Assembly (NCBI GenBank): GCA_023213315.1
Contig: JAKCPI010000390.1
Coordinates: forward strand, 1-64,000
Origin: Euborellia annulipes
Lineage: Eukaryota; Arthropoda; Insecta; Dermaptera; Anisolabididae
Direction of reading: 5' to 3'
Length of the DNA: 64,000 bases
Shown here: one piece after another, positions 37,493 through 49,846 of the stretch
Layout: every line of letters starts with the position of its first letter
How positions within the stretch are numbered: the stretch's first letter is position 1
Program-made: the position numbers and the translations under genes
The notes under the pieces: model-generated
What the model was told of the DNA's origin: nothing
The model's database searches: none
The model's input: the letters and a program-made list of their open reading frames with translations, nothing else

Positions 37493-37723
37493 GTTTTTTT
37501 TTTAACACACACTTTTTCCACACATACACACAGTCTTTTGGGCAACTTGGGCTATTTAAGACTTTAAACGATACCCGTTATTTTGAATACTATAATATTG
37601 GGGTCCAGGAGGCGATTTGGCATCCAAATGGCTTAAATAAAATCATCCGTCTGCCTGGGATCCGAACCCTCGACTCTTGGTATACAAGGCAGGTGCGCTA
37701 ACACCTACGCCAAGCCCGAGGGC
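37493..37723 (-). mobile_element. SINE A, near full length
   Basis: Runs from the T-rich tail (37494) through the B box (GGGATCCGAACCCTCGAC) and the head (GTGCGCTAACACCTACGCCA) to CAAGCCCGAGGG. Short flanking repeats CGAGCAA are present at both ends. Confidence 0.75.
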
Positions 37724-37994
37724 GAGCAAAAGTAGTTGTTGTTGTTGTTTGAAAAGCAATTTTTTAATCTTGTTTTTAATATTCTGAGCGACTGGAACTC
37801 ATTTCTCCAGAGCCAATAGTTCTAAGTGCTCAATTTGTACATTCTTCATTAAATTTATCAAACCGAAAATCTTTGCCGGGCCAACGAAATTCCCCGAATA
37901 TAAAGTGAGCCGCAAATAAAATTTCTAATTTTCTTTTTTTTTTTTTTTTGAAAGGCTAAATTTCCTCATTAAAAACCTCCACTCCCTACAAAAA

Positions 37995-38177
37995 AAAAAA
38001 ACCCCCTTCCCCTCTCCTTTTCCCCCTTCCGCATGGACGCCCCCTCCCCCCCCCCCCCCTCGTTATCTGCCCCCCCCCCCACCCCCCCCCCCCTTTTTGC
38101 GCGGGGGGCCCCCCCCCCCTCCCCCCCCTCCACCCCTCCCCCCCACCCCTCCTCCCTCCCCCCTCCCCCCCCCCCCC
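37995..38177. repeat. C-rich low-complexity tract
   Basis: About 180 bases almost entirely C and T on the + strand, interrupted by CGCATGGACG, GTTATCTG and TTTTTGCGCGGGGGG. The proline- or glycine-rich open frames on either strand are products of composition. Long homopolymers make the exact length and base order unreliable. Confidence 0.8.
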
Positions 38178-38424
38178 ATAAAATTTCTAATGGATTTCTC
38201 GGAAAAATATTGGATTTTAATAAAATTTCAACAAAAGCCATCGATACTGTATATAAACAATGAATAAATTTATTTTTTAAAGAAAGAGGTATGGTGAGGG
38301 AAAAAAAACGGAATTTAAATAATCAGGATTACGCCATTATTATTATAAATAAATTTATAAAAGTCAAATGCCCTCTGAGCCAAAAAGACTTTTTAATAAA
38401 AAGTCCCTCCCCCTGGTTAAACGC

Positions 38425-38661
38425 CTTACGCATTAGTGTGTCAAGCGCCAGCTATCGAGATTTGAGAAAATTAACATTAAAGTTTTTTGTTTTCATTGGA
38501 TTATATATTCAATTGTCCAAATAACATCAAATATAAATTTTTTTAGGACATATTTCAGAAAAAAAATACTATTAATTATAGCATTTGAAACAATATTCCG
38601 TGCTTGACTCAATTTTCAATTTTTTTTTTGGCGCTTGACACACTAATGCATAACAGGGTCC
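38425..38661. mobile_element. Inverted-repeat MITE 'GGACCCTG', copy 2
   Basis: The left end is damaged (starts at TTACGCATTAGTGTGTCAAG); the right end CACTAATGCATAACAGGGTC is intact. The body is colinear with the copy at 18565-18815. Confidence 0.75.
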
Positions 38662-38889
38662 ATATAATAATTATTGTAATTATTTGGAATTCCTACCGGG
38701 AACCCCGGCGAGATCTACTCCAATTGTCTTTGTTAATTAGATTAGAAAATTGCTATTATCTTCTATTACTAAAGAAAAAAACGTCTTAATATGGTTAAAA
38801 GAACAAGTGTGAAAAGGGCAGTAATAAATTGGTGTGATCAACACACCTACCTCTAAGGATATGAACAAAAAAACCAATTAACTTGAGGA

Positions 38890-39160
38890 ACTGGTTTGGC
38901 CCTATCTACACAGCCCATATATACAATTATTATCTTCCTCGGTCATGATGTCATCAGTCGCGTGTCGTCGTTAATCATATGTTTCAAGCCACCTGTCACG
39001 AGTCACGTGACGGGTGCCATCGATTCGAAACGAGCCCATAAGTTACACGGATTGTACAACGGGACGCACAATACATCCATTTTATTAAACAATCACTATT
39101 ATAGACAGTATTTTGACATCAAATCTATTGTATACCTGGCTGGTGTGAAAAGTTGAGATT
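38890..39160. promoter_or_regulatory. Candidate intronic enhancer with CACGTG palindrome
   Basis: Unique, GC-richer block. At 38990-39016 CACCTGTCACG and CACGTGACGGGTG form a nearly symmetric 27-base motif around an E box CACGTG. Nearby are GATGTCATCAGTCGC, a TAATCATATG (homeodomain-type core plus E box) and ATCGATTCGAAACGAG. An 86-codon open frame overlaps but shows no domain. Function is inference. Confidence 0.35.
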
Positions 39161-39516
39161 TATTAATTGAATTGGATTGTCATGGGAGAAATAATTTATT
39201 ATTGAGGGAACAAAAAACATCGTATACAAGGTAAAATTTATATTTTATGGAATGACTTCAAAAAGATTTAGCTATAAAAAATGGATTTTAGCCATTTAAG
39301 GGATAAACTAAACCAACGTAATAAAGAACAAAAACAAATTTAAAAATATTTATTATCCTAAATTTACCGAATACTCCTAGTATTACGACATTGATTGATA
39401 ATTCAATATTAATTTTCACGCAAACGCTTTTTTAGAGTTAGGGTCGTCTAACAACTTTAGTTTATCCCTTTTATAATAAATATTAACAGGTTCTTTAAGA
39501 GATCATCCAAGAGACT

Positions 39517-40490
39517 TAAAAAATCTGGTGTGGCTGGTCGCATCAGATTTTTTGTGTCGACATATATCTAGTTTCCGGCAATTAGATTTTTTTTTTATTT
39601 AGTAAAAAAACACTCACACTTTTTTCACATTCACATTCACACCTATACCCACATACACACAGTCTTTTCGGCAACTCAGGCCATTTAAGACCTGACGATA
39701 ACTCCTATTTAGTAATATATATATTTGGGGTCCAGGCATTTTTATTTAAGCCATTTGGTTCCAAATCATCGGATTGCCTGGCCGATTAGAATTCAAAATG
39801 TAAAATTCATAAACATAGAAAATTATTTAAATTTTGTTAGCATGGCAGCCAAACTTTTATTTCCAATGAAGTACAAGAGTAAAGTGTGCTCTAAACAATA
39901 AGCTAAAATATAAGCTATAATTGATTTATGAATTTTAATCAAAATCATTAGAGCGAATCTTCAGAAATATATAGATAATAGAAAGTAAAAACTTGCGGGT
40001 AATGAGACAAAATAGTAAACTACGGGCAGATGGAGCCTAAAAAAAATACAGGAAGAGACAGTATTTCTCTCTGTAACTCTATGTAAATTCTAAGTCAAGA
40101 TTTTGATGGAAATACAGGTTTTGAAGGTCCTCGGTTTACAATCACGTAAAATGATCTACCTGGCTGTGAACAAAATATCCCAAGAGGTTTAAATTTGAGT
40201 GTGCCTACTCCATGGCATGCAACAAGAAGATTTTAAACAAAATCGGCCAAAGAGTACTAGATAGGTCAATCTACTGATGAATTTTTTTCAATTTTTTTTT
40301 ATTTTCTTAAAATTCATCAAACGATTTTGATTAAAATTCATAAATAGATGCTCTTTAAAATGTATATTCTCATTTTGCCCTTGAAATCTTCTCAAGCTCA
40401 CTTTACTCTTGTACTTCTTTGGAAAGATAGGAGAAATGGTAACACAATCTACTAAATATTTTTCTAAGTTTATAAATTTTATATCTTGAT
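39517..40490. repeat. Converging AGTACTAGTACT-family fragments with nested SINE A
   Basis: A reverse-strand fragment starts with CTGGTGTGGCTGGTCGCATC. A reverse-strand SINE A (about 39585-39785) interrupts it, and it resumes to about 39960. A forward fragment (about 40140-40490) ends CTTGATGTGCTGCCCGAAAC. The arrangement is palindromic, like 16265-17030. Confidence 0.55.
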
Positions 40491-40869
40491 GTGCTGCCCG
40501 AAACTAAAACTTCAAGTATCGAAGGTCATACTCGCATTCACCCTCCTCAGGGGAGTTTGCAAGTATTTCATCCAGTTTTCAAAGAATTTTTAAGTCTGTC
40601 CCACTTTTTTTTTTACTTCTATGACATATTTTCCAAATTTATTATTTCTTGCGACTGCTCTGCTTTTTATCTATGTACAGTATAAATACATCATTTACAA
40701 AAAAAAAAATTGTTTTCTACGTTTGAGAAATAACTCAAAATTGCATAAGGACTGATTTTAAAGATAGATTTGTTATTAAAACATTTGCTATTAAATTTTA
40801 TATATGATGATATTCATAGATCAAGAGTTATAAAAATAAAGACGAAGCTTTAATATTATTCGAGAAACC

Positions 40870-41060
40870 GTAGGAGAAATATTACGTTAATGCTGAGAGG
40901 GGAGAGAAAGGGGGTGGGGAGGCAGTGCAGTCTTTTCTCAAATGATAAATTACTCGAAGACAAATAACGCCTTTTTCCCTCGAGGGTGTCTTGGTTGCCC
41001 AGCAACAAATCTTCCAGCCCCTTTTATTCGGGGGCGAATCTTTATTAATTCGTCATAGTA
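40870..41060. promoter_or_regulatory. Candidate enhancer with RFX X-box
   Basis: GC-richer unique block. GGTTGCCCAGCAAC (40993-41006) is a near-perfect X-box, two GTTGC half-sites in inverted orientation with a short spacer, the known binding site of RFX factors. Nearby are GGGGTGGGGAGGCAGTGCAG and CTCGAGGGTGTC. Regulatory role is inference. Confidence 0.4.
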
Positions 41061-41484
41061 AAGTTTACTCCAAGTTTTTCTTCTTTAATATGATATATCT
41101 TTCTAAATATACATTTAGCAACGGATAAAAATATTTTATATAGTTTTTATTCACAAGAATTATAGGGATATTAATAAATTTGAACGAAGAGGTTAAAATT
41201 AATAATACGAGTATTGTTAAAAAAAAAAATGTTATATTCCGGGAGCGGCTCTTCGCCGACCAAGGAAAAATCTTAAGAAAGCAAAATAAAAACTCTTCTA
41301 GCTATATTAATATTCCAATATAATTCATTGCATTTACATTGACGAGAAGGGCCGGTAGCTTCACTTATGGGTAGTTAGTTAACTTATAGTGTGTAATTCA
41401 GAAATCCTCTTTCAAGGAACCTCTTCTGTTTTTTTGTAAAGCTAGCAATTTAATAAAGACGCATAACTTATAAAAAATAAAAGT

Positions 41485-42100
41485 AAAAAATCTGGTGTGA
41501 CTGGACAGCACACAACTTTCTCTTACCTTCGGTAATCGAAAGTTGTGTTCTGTGCTTGTCACCAGATTTTTTGTGTCGACATATATTTAGTTCCCGACAG
41601 TACGGAACATTTGAATTCAGATGTAAAATTTATAAGTATGGGAAAATATTTATATTTTGTTACCATGGCAACCATTTCTCCTATCTTCCCTATGAAATAC
41701 AAGAGTAAAGTGGTCTTCAGAAGATTTCAATCACAAAATGAGAATATACATTTTAAAGAGCATCTAAAAAATAATTGATTTTTGAATTAAAAAAAAAAAA
41801 ATCGTTGGAGCAAATTTTGAGAAAATCGAAAAAAACTGAAAAAGTACATCAGTAAAGTACTAATACTCTTTGGCCGATTTTGATTAAAAGCTTATTTTTC
41901 CGGTCCGGGAAATGTTTAACTTAAATATAAAATTTCAACCTCTAGCTCAATTCCTTCATGCTTAAAATTAAAAACACCACACCACAAGAAGACCATTGCG
42001 AAAACACTTTTTGATTAGGGGCTAAAAGTGAAGATATCAAAATCTGACATGAATTTTGAAAAATATTTTATATATATATTAAAAAGGGAGAAAGTAAAAT
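41485..42100 (-). repeat. AGTACTAGTACT-family repeat
   Basis: Reverse-strand copy from CTGGTGTGACTGGACAGCAC with a short palindrome (ACAACTTTCTCTTACCTTCG against CGAAAGTTGTGT) through AAGTACTAATACTCTTTGGC to AGAAAGTAAAAT. One of the longer copies. Confidence 0.65.
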
Positions 42101-43940
42101 TGAAATTAATTTAAACAAATATTATAAAGTAAAATAATTAATTTAAAAAAAAATTAATTTTTTTGCTAAAATTGAAAAAAGTGCAATGCGCTAACTGAAG
42201 TTAAGAGAATATTCGACTGGCGAGGAGTTGCCAACCCTCAAACATAGTTCCAATTTGGAAATTAGAAAATATTCAAATAATATCTTTAACGCCTTGAAGT
42301 GAGTGCTACCAACAAAAAAATAAAAGACCTAAAATTTTGTCAACAATAACTCCATTTTAATAATGCACAAAAAAAAGTGAAATCTCCACCAAAAACTTTG
42401 AAGATCAAATAAAGGCGCCTTGCTCAGAAAGGAAGTTAAATAAAAAAAAAAATACGCCTCACTTTTCTGAGTTCAATAAAAGCAAGGATATATGAAAATA
42501 ATTATAAAATTCTCTAATTCAGGAGAAGGAGCAGTTGCAGCCAAAATGAAAATTTTCCCTCACTTTTCACGCCCTTTTTTGAATCTTCGATATTTTGCTT
42601 TATTTGTATTTATTTAAATTATTTTATAATAATAATTAATTAAATTTAAATTAAATATTTTCCTTTTTTTTTAAATTGTTTTTCTGCAATATAGCTATGA
42701 ATGAAAAGCTTAAATCACAAATGAGCTTAAAATTTATTTATTAAAAAAAATACTTTTATCATTTTATTAATATGAATTAAAATAAATTAAAATTAACCGA
42801 ATTGAGAGAGAATTTTTAAATGAATTATTTTAAATGAATTAATTTTATATTCTAATTTAAAAACAAAGCGTAAATACGTCATATATAAAAATATTCTTTT
42901 AATACCCTTTATATTATTGTTATGGTTATTATTTCTATTTTGATAATCCAGCTAGCAGAACCTCGTCAAAATTACGTCAGAACTTGGTCATAACTGGTCA
43001 ATTGACGTCAAATGACTAAATAAAACTTCTTTAAAACGTGCAAAATATCACATTATAAAGACGTACCGATCACAAGACGTATGATTACTTTCTCTTAGCA
43101 AGATCTCTCGCCTGATGAGCATCATTACAGACAGCTACCTAATGCAAAATATATATACTTTCTTGACACTTATTGGGCACTCAAGATGGCCTTTTTCGGG
43201 ACTTTTCGGCCCAATAAAATTTTTAAATAACAAAATTCGGCCTACTACGAATTTCAGAATTTTGTTAACTGTGCGTTCTGTTTCACAGAGAAACGGTTTA
43301 TCTATTCATTTTAAGAATTGTTTGCATTTGTTTTAATAGACTCCGAAAAACAACCATATCTCTGGGGAAAATCCTCTGTTTGCCCGATTGAATAAGAATA
43401 TTAAAAACAAAGAGGAATTATAATTACTTATTTTTTGTATGAATATTTAAAGTAAATACAAATTGTGTTCGCCATTGCTTTGACCAATTCTTAACATATC
43501 CATTCATATTCTTCTCGTAAATATTTAAAATGCATTTCTTTTTGTATTTATTTTATAACGTAGATATTTCTCGGCCACTTATAGAAAAAAAAAAAAATTT
43601 ACACAAAAAAGTTATTAAAATTTTTAATTAATTAATTAATATTTTCGAGTATTACAAATTTGTTATCATTTCAAGTGCCATTTATATTTTATTTCCTTCT
43701 AATTCATATTTGTAATCTTAATCACTTTACATGGAAGATCATGATTATGGACCTGATGTTTGCAAGATTTCTTTAAGATAAAAAGTATTTTTTTTCACTT
43801 TGAAATCCATTACTAGTTTTTTTTTTTTTTTTTTTTTTAGATAAAATAAAAAAAAAAATTCACACACTTTATTTTATTTAAATGCCAGAACTTTAATTAA
43901 TTATATTTTTACTAATTTCTTGTTAATTTGTATCTTTCAG

Positions 43941-44192
43941 ACTTGAACAGCAACGACAGTTACAGTACAGTGGTGAACCTCGGCCTCGACCAAGAGGGTT
44001 CTTCACCACACAGCGTTGGTGCAGGGGGTGGCTCCGCCCCTGGTGGTCGGCAACATTACCTTCACGGGGGGCCTGCGACGCCCCCTTACCTGTCCTCGAG
44101 CCATTCACCTACGCCGCCCCATCCGGCGCTAGCGCCTGGCTTCCCCTATGGGGCCGCTGCCGCCGACAGCCTCTCCGTCTATACCTCATTAG
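43941..44192 (+). CDS. Lim3: Lim3 coding exon 5: C-terminal region
   Basis: Encodes the end of residue 250 through the first base of codon 334. It begins DLNSNDSYSTVVNLGLD, a stretch resembling insect Lim3. The remainder is low-complexity, rich in G, S, P and H, and probably disordered; in this class the C-terminal tail contributes to transcriptional activation. The acceptor is TATCTTTCAG and the donor TTAG|GTAAAC. Incoming phase 1 and outgoing phase 1 both fit. The apparent continuation of this frame past 44192 is intron. Confidence 0.93.
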
Positions 44193-44305
44193 GTAAACAC
44201 TACACCTCACTATTTGCTGTTTGCATTTGCTCCTTTACACACCCACACTTTAACACATACATACTCCTATTCATAGTTAATAATTTTTAATGGTATATTT
44301 CTAAA

Positions 44306-44970
44306 CACTGTAAGAAAAAAGTGTGTTTTGGAATAGTAAATTTACAAATTCTCTTTACAACTAAAAAACATTTTATAATTACAATTTTCTTCGAAAAATA
44401 GTTTATGTATTGCTCAGTTTACTTGAATAGGATCAAGTGCACAGTACTTGATAACGGCTCCAGAATAAGCAGTCGAAACGCTGTTCAGTATTTATATTTA
44501 AAAAAAATATATATTGTAATTTTCCTTACAGTGTATAGTAATTTTCGTTAAAAATTGTGTTGCAATGTTTGAAAGCAGTTTGGTTGAGAATTAGAGTGCA
44601 AATATGTTGTAATTTTAGAAAGCAGTTTGGGATTAATAGAACCACTTCAAATTATGTAGATTAAAAGAGTATGGTCTTAACAAAGTAAGTAGTTGAGATG
44701 GTAAAGGCGTCGTACAAGTTCATATATGAAGGAAAGAAACCAAGAGCTCGTGTTCAAATCCCTCGAGGGACAAGTTTTTTTCTCACTTGTGCCAAATTGC
44801 TTTCAAAAATTACAACACATTTTCACTCTAATTTTTTCAAAAGGCTTTCAAAAATTACAATACTTTTGCAAATGGTTTTTGGAAAAACTACAAAATTTAG
44901 TATGTTTTTGTTTATGTAATTTTCTCCCTACACAAAAATTGTAAAATTTACCAAAATTCTTTTACCGTGC
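44306..44970. repeat. Foldback with a tRNA-like insert
   Basis: The ends CACTGTAAGAAAAAAG and CTTTTACCGTGC pair imperfectly. TTGTAATTTTAGAAAGCAGT (about 44610) and GCTTTCAAAAATTACAACAC (about 44800) pair as well. In the centre, about 44685-44775 has A-box-like TGGTAAAGGCG and B-box-like TGTTCAAATCCC, a third SINE-type head. Confidence 0.5.
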
Positions 44971-45828
44971 AAGGTGCAATCCAACCAATTTTTTTGTTAA
45001 GTCTTTTTCGGCAACTTAGGCAATATAGACTTTAACGATACACATTATTTTAGATACGATACCAGGGGGCCAGCCACATTTATTTATACCATTTGGTATC
45101 CAAAATTCAACCAATTGACTCTTGTTATTGAAAAAGAGAACATTTATTATTAAATTCAAATTTTTCATCTTCAATTTGTCTTGTTTTTAAAACTTTTTTC
45201 AGTTTAGTGCAACAGTTCTTAAACTTTCGTAATTTTCTACCCTTTTCCATTCTAGAATAATTTAGAAAGAAATTTGGCGTTAGAAATGTACACCAGACGT
45301 TGCTTAATACTACAGGAAACTTAATTAGCAAAACGTTATTAAATAAAAATATGTTCATTCATATGTTCGGGCCCTTAACTTTTGCGCTTGCCCTCGGGCC
45401 TTGCTGTAGTGATTTGCATGCTTGCCATTTGTACCAGGGGTTGCGGGTTAGCATCCCGTCCCATTCGACAAAAATTTATTTAAATTGCAAAAAATCATAT
45501 TAAAAAAATAATCGTGGAGGGGGGGAAAAAAAATAATAATAATAGGAACGGGGTCTAAATGGCCATAGATGCTAAAAAAGACCTTAAAAATACTGCGCTT
45601 CCATAAGGGGTCGCGCCTCACAGTTTGAGAATCGCTATTTTAGAGTAATCCGTTTGCTTTTCTGAATACACCAGAAGAATCAGTTAACTATTATAATTTA
45701 TCTACAAACTCTCCATTTTCATATATTCCATATAATAAATGATACGGGAACGAACAATTTTCATGTTCGCCAGAGAGATATGCAACCAGAGTTATTATCT
45801 GTTTATATGGTTGCTAGTAGACAGGAGC

Positions 45829-46515
45829 TTTTTACTTTCTCTTACCTCTATATATGTTAATATATAGAGAGAGAAAGTATTGGATTCATGTCAAAAATTC
45901 GATGTCGAGATTTTGATGGATCTTCACGTTTTGAGGTCCCCTGAATCCAAAAAAGTGGTTTTCGCGACATGGTCTGTCTGTCTGTCTGTCTGTGTGTCTG
46001 TCTGTCTGTGTGTGTATCTGTGAACAAAATATCTCAAGAAGGGAAAGAGCTAGGAGGTTGAAATTTTATATTTAAGTTAGGCACCCCCATGGGACGTGAC
46101 TCGAAGCTTTTGAACAAAATCGACCAAAGAGTACTAGTACTTTACTGATGCACTTTTTCAGTTTTTTTCGATTTTCTCTAAATTTGCTCCAACGATTTTT
46201 TTTTAAATTCAAAAATCAATTATTTTTGATTTTCAATAAAATGTATATTCTCATTTTTTGATTGAAATCTTCTGAAGACCACTTTACTCTTGTACTCCAT
46301 AGAAAAGATAGGAGAAATGGTTGCCATGGTAACAAAATATAAATATTTCCCCATGGTTATAAATTTTACATCTTGAAAATCGAATGTACTGTACTGTCGG
46401 AAACTAAATACATGTCGACACAAAAAATCTGGTGTGACAAGCACAGTACACAACTTTCGATTACCGAAGGTAAGAGAAAGTTGTGTGCTGTGCGACCAGT
46501 CACACCGGATTTTTT
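45829..46515 (+). repeat. AGTACTAGTACT-family repeat, fullest copy
   Basis: Reference copy of the family. It starts TTTTTACTTTCTCTTACC with a TA-rich hairpin. The order then is TGGATTCATGTCAAAAATTC; a (GTCT)n/(GTGT)n zone (45971-46020); AAAGAGTACTAGTACTTTAC (about 46125); GGTTGCCATGGTAACAAAAT (about 46319); and the end CTGTGCGACCAGTCACACCG. Just before the end, CAACTTTCGATTACCGAAGG and AAGAGAAAGTTGTG form a hairpin. No coding potential. Class unknown. Confidence 0.75.
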
Positions 46516-46571
46516 ATTTATAGCTTTTTCATTTTTTTTTTTTTTTCAATAATTTTAATAAATTAATAATA

Positions 46572-46720
46572 GCCCTTGATCTATGACTAAGAGGTAGAGC
46601 ATTAGCTTCTAGTGCCAAAGGTCAAGGGTTCTCATTCCATCCCAGGAAAAAAATTTATTTCAATTAATTGGAATAAATAGGGACGGGTCTAAATGGCCTC
46701 CGATGACGAAAAAAAAAATT
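46572..46720 (+). mobile_element. SINE B
   Basis: tRNA-like head (GACTAAGAGGTAGAGCATTA, B-box region AGGGTTCTCATTCCATCCC), body AATTTATTTCAATTAATTGG, and 3' block TAAATGGCCTCCGATGACGA with an A-rich tail. Confidence 0.7.
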
Positions 46721-46947
46721 AATAATATCAAAAATGACAAAGAAAATTATTTTATTCATAATTAAAGAAAGGGTACATAAATACTCTCTCTTCTATAATC
46801 ACTAGCTGTGGGAGTCGACTAAGATGAATTATTTGAGATTTTGATTTTCAAATTGTTTCTTATACATTTAATTGTGTTTCAGACATTTTATGAAATGAAA
46901 TATCGTTTCGACCAACATCGACCTAACTAAATGTCTCTACGTTTTAG

Positions 46948-47177
46948 GTCCAGGAGGCCACCCGGGCCATTTAGGCGGAGGCGGTCATTTAACATCCGGC
47001 CCGGCTTCGGACATCAGCAATAGCAGTAGCGCTCACGGTTATCCGGATTTCCCTCCAAGTCCTGATTCCTGGTTGGGAGAGGTACCGCCTCCGGGTGCAG
47101 CGGCAGCCGCTGCAGCAGCTGCAGCCGTGGCGGCTGCTGCGGCCGCATCTTCCGCAGCGGCGCCACCTCACTACTGA
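46948..47177 (+). CDS. Lim3: Lim3 coding exon 6: C-terminus and stop
   Basis: Encodes the last two bases of codon 334 through residue 409 and the stop TGA (47175-47177). It holds a glycine/histidine-rich stretch, the conserved YPDFPPSPDSWLGEVPPP motif, then ten alanines, a valine, six alanines, SS, three alanines and the end PPHY. The YPDF..SP.SWL motif is shared with LHX3-class tails. The acceptor is CTACGTTTTAG. A C-terminal polyalanine tract often has repressor-type or length-variable behaviour in homeodomain proteins (general knowledge, not shown here). Confidence 0.93.
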
Positions 47178-47399
47178 CCAACACATTTACTGTGACTTAC
47201 CAATTGTGATCCGAGATAAAACTCATTAAAACAAATTAATGAACGATCGATCTCTTTTAAATATATATACAAGCATGTATAAGGAATGATGAAAGTTCTA
47301 AATTAAATTTAAATAATTTTATATTTAAAAAATTAAAAAGATTTATAGAGGATCTTTGCAGGAAATTAAAAAAATAAAATTTTTTTATTTAATTGTTAT

Positions 47400-47535
47400 T
47401 CGCAGACGTTTCGGCCGCCAATCGCGACCTTTATCAGGACACATATTATTACAAAACACGATCTTAGATACCTAATCTCGTGTATTTTTTAACAATATTT
47501 GCCCTGATTAAGGTCGTGGCGGCCGAAACGTCGGC
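47400..47535. repeat. GAAACGTC palindrome
   Basis: GCAGACGTTTCGGCCGCCAA on the left pairs with GGCGGCCGAAACGTCGGCG on the right, around a hairpin-prone centre (AACACGATCTTAGATACCTA). The right arm reads CTGATTA...GGCCGAAACGTC. The flanks carry AAATAAAATTTTT and a trailing ATATCCTGGCTGC like the end of the 2503 copy. Confidence 0.65.
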
Positions 47536-47642
47536 GAATAAAAATTAATTAAAAGATTTTTTATTTAATATCCTGGCTGCAATGATACTGCGGATCCTGT
47601 TTAAACCTTATAACATTCATTTTAAAAAAAACTTATTCTTTA

Positions 47643-47967
47643 ATATGAGGATGCGTTACAAGGGCAGCCAAGGCGAAAAATAAAACAAAAATCTATTTTT
47701 TTGTCGACGTTTCGAGTGCCGATCGCACTCTTCATCAGGACCTACGATCAGTCAAACAATTTTATTGTAATAAATCTTAATTTACACAAGAGTTAACAAA
47801 AACAAAAACAAAAAATAGCAAGTTACATACAAAAATGATGTCAATTAGTCAGGTTATTTGACATGGCAGTGTAGCAACGTTTGAAAAAAATAGATTTTTG
47901 TTTTATTTTTCGCCTTGGCTGCCCTTGTAACGCATCCTCATATCATAATATCCAGCCATCAAGAAAC
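47643..47967. mobile_element. Palindromic retroposon-like insertion with about 60-bp arms
   Basis: ATATGAGGATGCGTTACAAG...TTTT on the left is the reverse complement of AAAATAGATTTTTG...CTTGTAACGCATCCTCATAT on the right over about 60 bases. The reverse strand of the left part holds CTGATGAAGAGTGC...GGCACTCGAAACGTC. The unit is flanked by ACTTATTCTTTAATAT, about 47629-47646 and 47968-47983, a long direct repeat typical of target-primed insertion. Confidence 0.65.
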
Positions 47968-48091
47968 AACTACTTATTCTTTAATATTTATTTTAAATTG
48001 AGATTCCCGAATTATAAAGTAGATTCAAAATCTTGAATATTAATGTAGAATATTTCTTTAAATTCTTATTTAAAGACAACCAGGAGTGGCC

Positions 48092-48313
48092 CAGTGACGT
48101 CATTTCAGTTTTTGTTTAGGGGGTCAAAAAATTCTCTACTTTCTGTGCTACTTGACTTATATATCAATTTTTATCTATACCATCTTCTTTACTTATTTAT
48201 AAAGAGAGAGTGTGAGTTTGTTTGTATGTAGAGGCTAATTTACAATTTTCTTTCAAAACGTTGGGAGGGGGGAGGCAAATGCCCCCCCCCCCCTCGACCA
48301 AAAGACGTCCCTG
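48092..48313. mobile_element. hAT-type MITE, 222 bp
   Basis: Starts CAGTGACGTCATTTCAG and ends AAAAGACGTCCCTG. Flanked by GAGTGGCC (48084-48091) and GAGTGTCC (48314-48321), 8 bp with one change. A run of C precedes the right end. Confidence 0.7.
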
Positions 48314-49629
48314 GAGTGTCCTCTAGATTTTTATAACGAATTTTTCGATACCTTAATTTTTAGAATCAATTAAGACATTTTCATAAAATAATTTATTTTA
48401 TGAGATTATGAAATTTTGTTCTTATATAGGAAATCCAAAGCAGGCACGATCTTAATGCAATTTCTTACCAATAATAGGTGAACATTGAAAAGATAGTATT
48501 AAATCTACAAAAAGCCCTATAATTTTATTTTCTCTATTTGGAATATTTCGTCATTCTTTATATATATAAATTATATATTTATATTATAATTATGTTAATA
48601 AATGCGATTGATATTTTCTCAAAATTACTATATTTATAAAATCCAAAAAAAAAAAAAAAAAAAAAACTATTTTCTCTTGATTAAAATACAAAATTCTCTC
48701 CATATAACTTAACTTTTTTTTGTTACATTTTTTGAAAATTTTATATATACGTTAATCTATATATTTTTTTTATCTGTATATATATTATTTTTATTTCTTC
48801 AATAGGCCTCTATTTTAAGTTTTTATTCTTAATTAAACCATCGTCCCTCATATTGTAAAAGAAAAACCAAAATGCCTTTTATCGTATATTTGAAATAAAA
48901 TCATTCTATATTATAAGAGATGATCTCTAGAAATTTATGAATAATGTAAATTGTATATAATATATATAAACCATAAAAAAAAATTCCATTTTTTCCAATT
49001 ACACAAATTTTTGAGTGTTTCATCTTTTAAGAAAAGTGAAAAAAAACATTCCAAATACACAATATATATAGGCCTGGATATATTGTCAAATTATAAAAAA
49101 TCCTTTTAGCTAGTACAAATGTAAATATTGTGAATTGATTTCATTAAAATGGACCTTAAAAATTAAAAAAAAAAAATTAAGGAAAAGTGGTCAAATATAC
49201 CAAAGATGTTTAAATGTATTTTGTAAACTATGCTTTAAAAAATTATCTCCACGATGTTTTACCAGTAAAGACTTATTCAATGTAAAAATATATATAAATA
49301 TATATATATATGCCCTAGATGTATATATATATATATTTAAATCTTTATATATAAATATAAATATATAAATATCTATTGACGTGATGTGAAAAATTTTGTA
49401 GAAACTGGTCATAATTATATATTAATTAGCAACTATTTATCTTACTATAATAACTTATAATTGCTTACTCATTAAAATGCATTATTCTAGTCCAGATATA
49501 AATAAAAAAAATAAACAATATGTTAATGTTCGTTTATGAGTTTAAACATTTTTCTGAGACTTATTCTTTTCAGATTGCTACAGTGAATTTTAAAAATACT
49601 AGCTGAGAGATTGGGAGGATTCCAATGAT

Positions 49630-49846
49630 CATGGGCGTAACTAGAGAATATGGCTGGGGGACCATGGGAGCAGCCATCCTCGCTGGAGGGGGGCATGGGA
49701 TCAGCTATCCTCCGGTGGGCCTGGAAAGCCCCATATTTTCTCAATTTTTCTTGAGGCAAGGAGCTTTCTGGGGGGGGGGGGGGCACGAGCCTTCTGGGGG
49801 AGGGCCCCCCCCCCGGCACCCCCCCTAGTTATGCCCTACGCCCATG
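49630..49846. mobile_element. hAT-type MITE, 217 bp, perfect target duplication
   Basis: Starts CATGGGCGTAACTAGAGAAT and ends CTAGTTATGCCCTACGCCCATG-type sequence. The 8-bp CCAATGAT occurs immediately on both sides (49622-49629 and 49847-49854). GC-rich interior with G and C runs. Open frames on both strands are artefacts. Confidence 0.85.

Larger units (their letters stand above)
29318..43940 (+). other. Lim3 intron 4 (about 14.6 kb)
   Basis: GTCAGTCACG to GTATCTTTCAG. Repeats: retroposon R piece (29465-29525), full SINE A (29783-29944), family repeats (32300-33020, 39517-40490, 41485-42100), retroposon R with nested SINE (34228-34665), SINE A (37493-37723), MITE copy 2 (38425-38661) and a C-rich tract (37995-38177). 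GC-richer unique blocks at 31070-31340, 33490-33680, 38890-39150 and 40870-41060 are enhancer candidates. 30000-31000, 36000-37100 and 42100-43900 are AT-rich with nothing recognised. Confidence 0.85.
44193..46947 (+). other. Lim3 intron 5 (about 2.8 kb)
   Basis: GTAAACACT to CTACGTTTTAG. It contains a foldback (44306-44970), SINE pieces of families A (about 45000-45105) and B (about 45385-45600, 46572-46720), a hAT-like right end (GCGCCTCACAGTTTGAGAAT near 45615), and a nearly complete AGTACTAGTACT-family repeat (45829-46515). Confidence 0.85.
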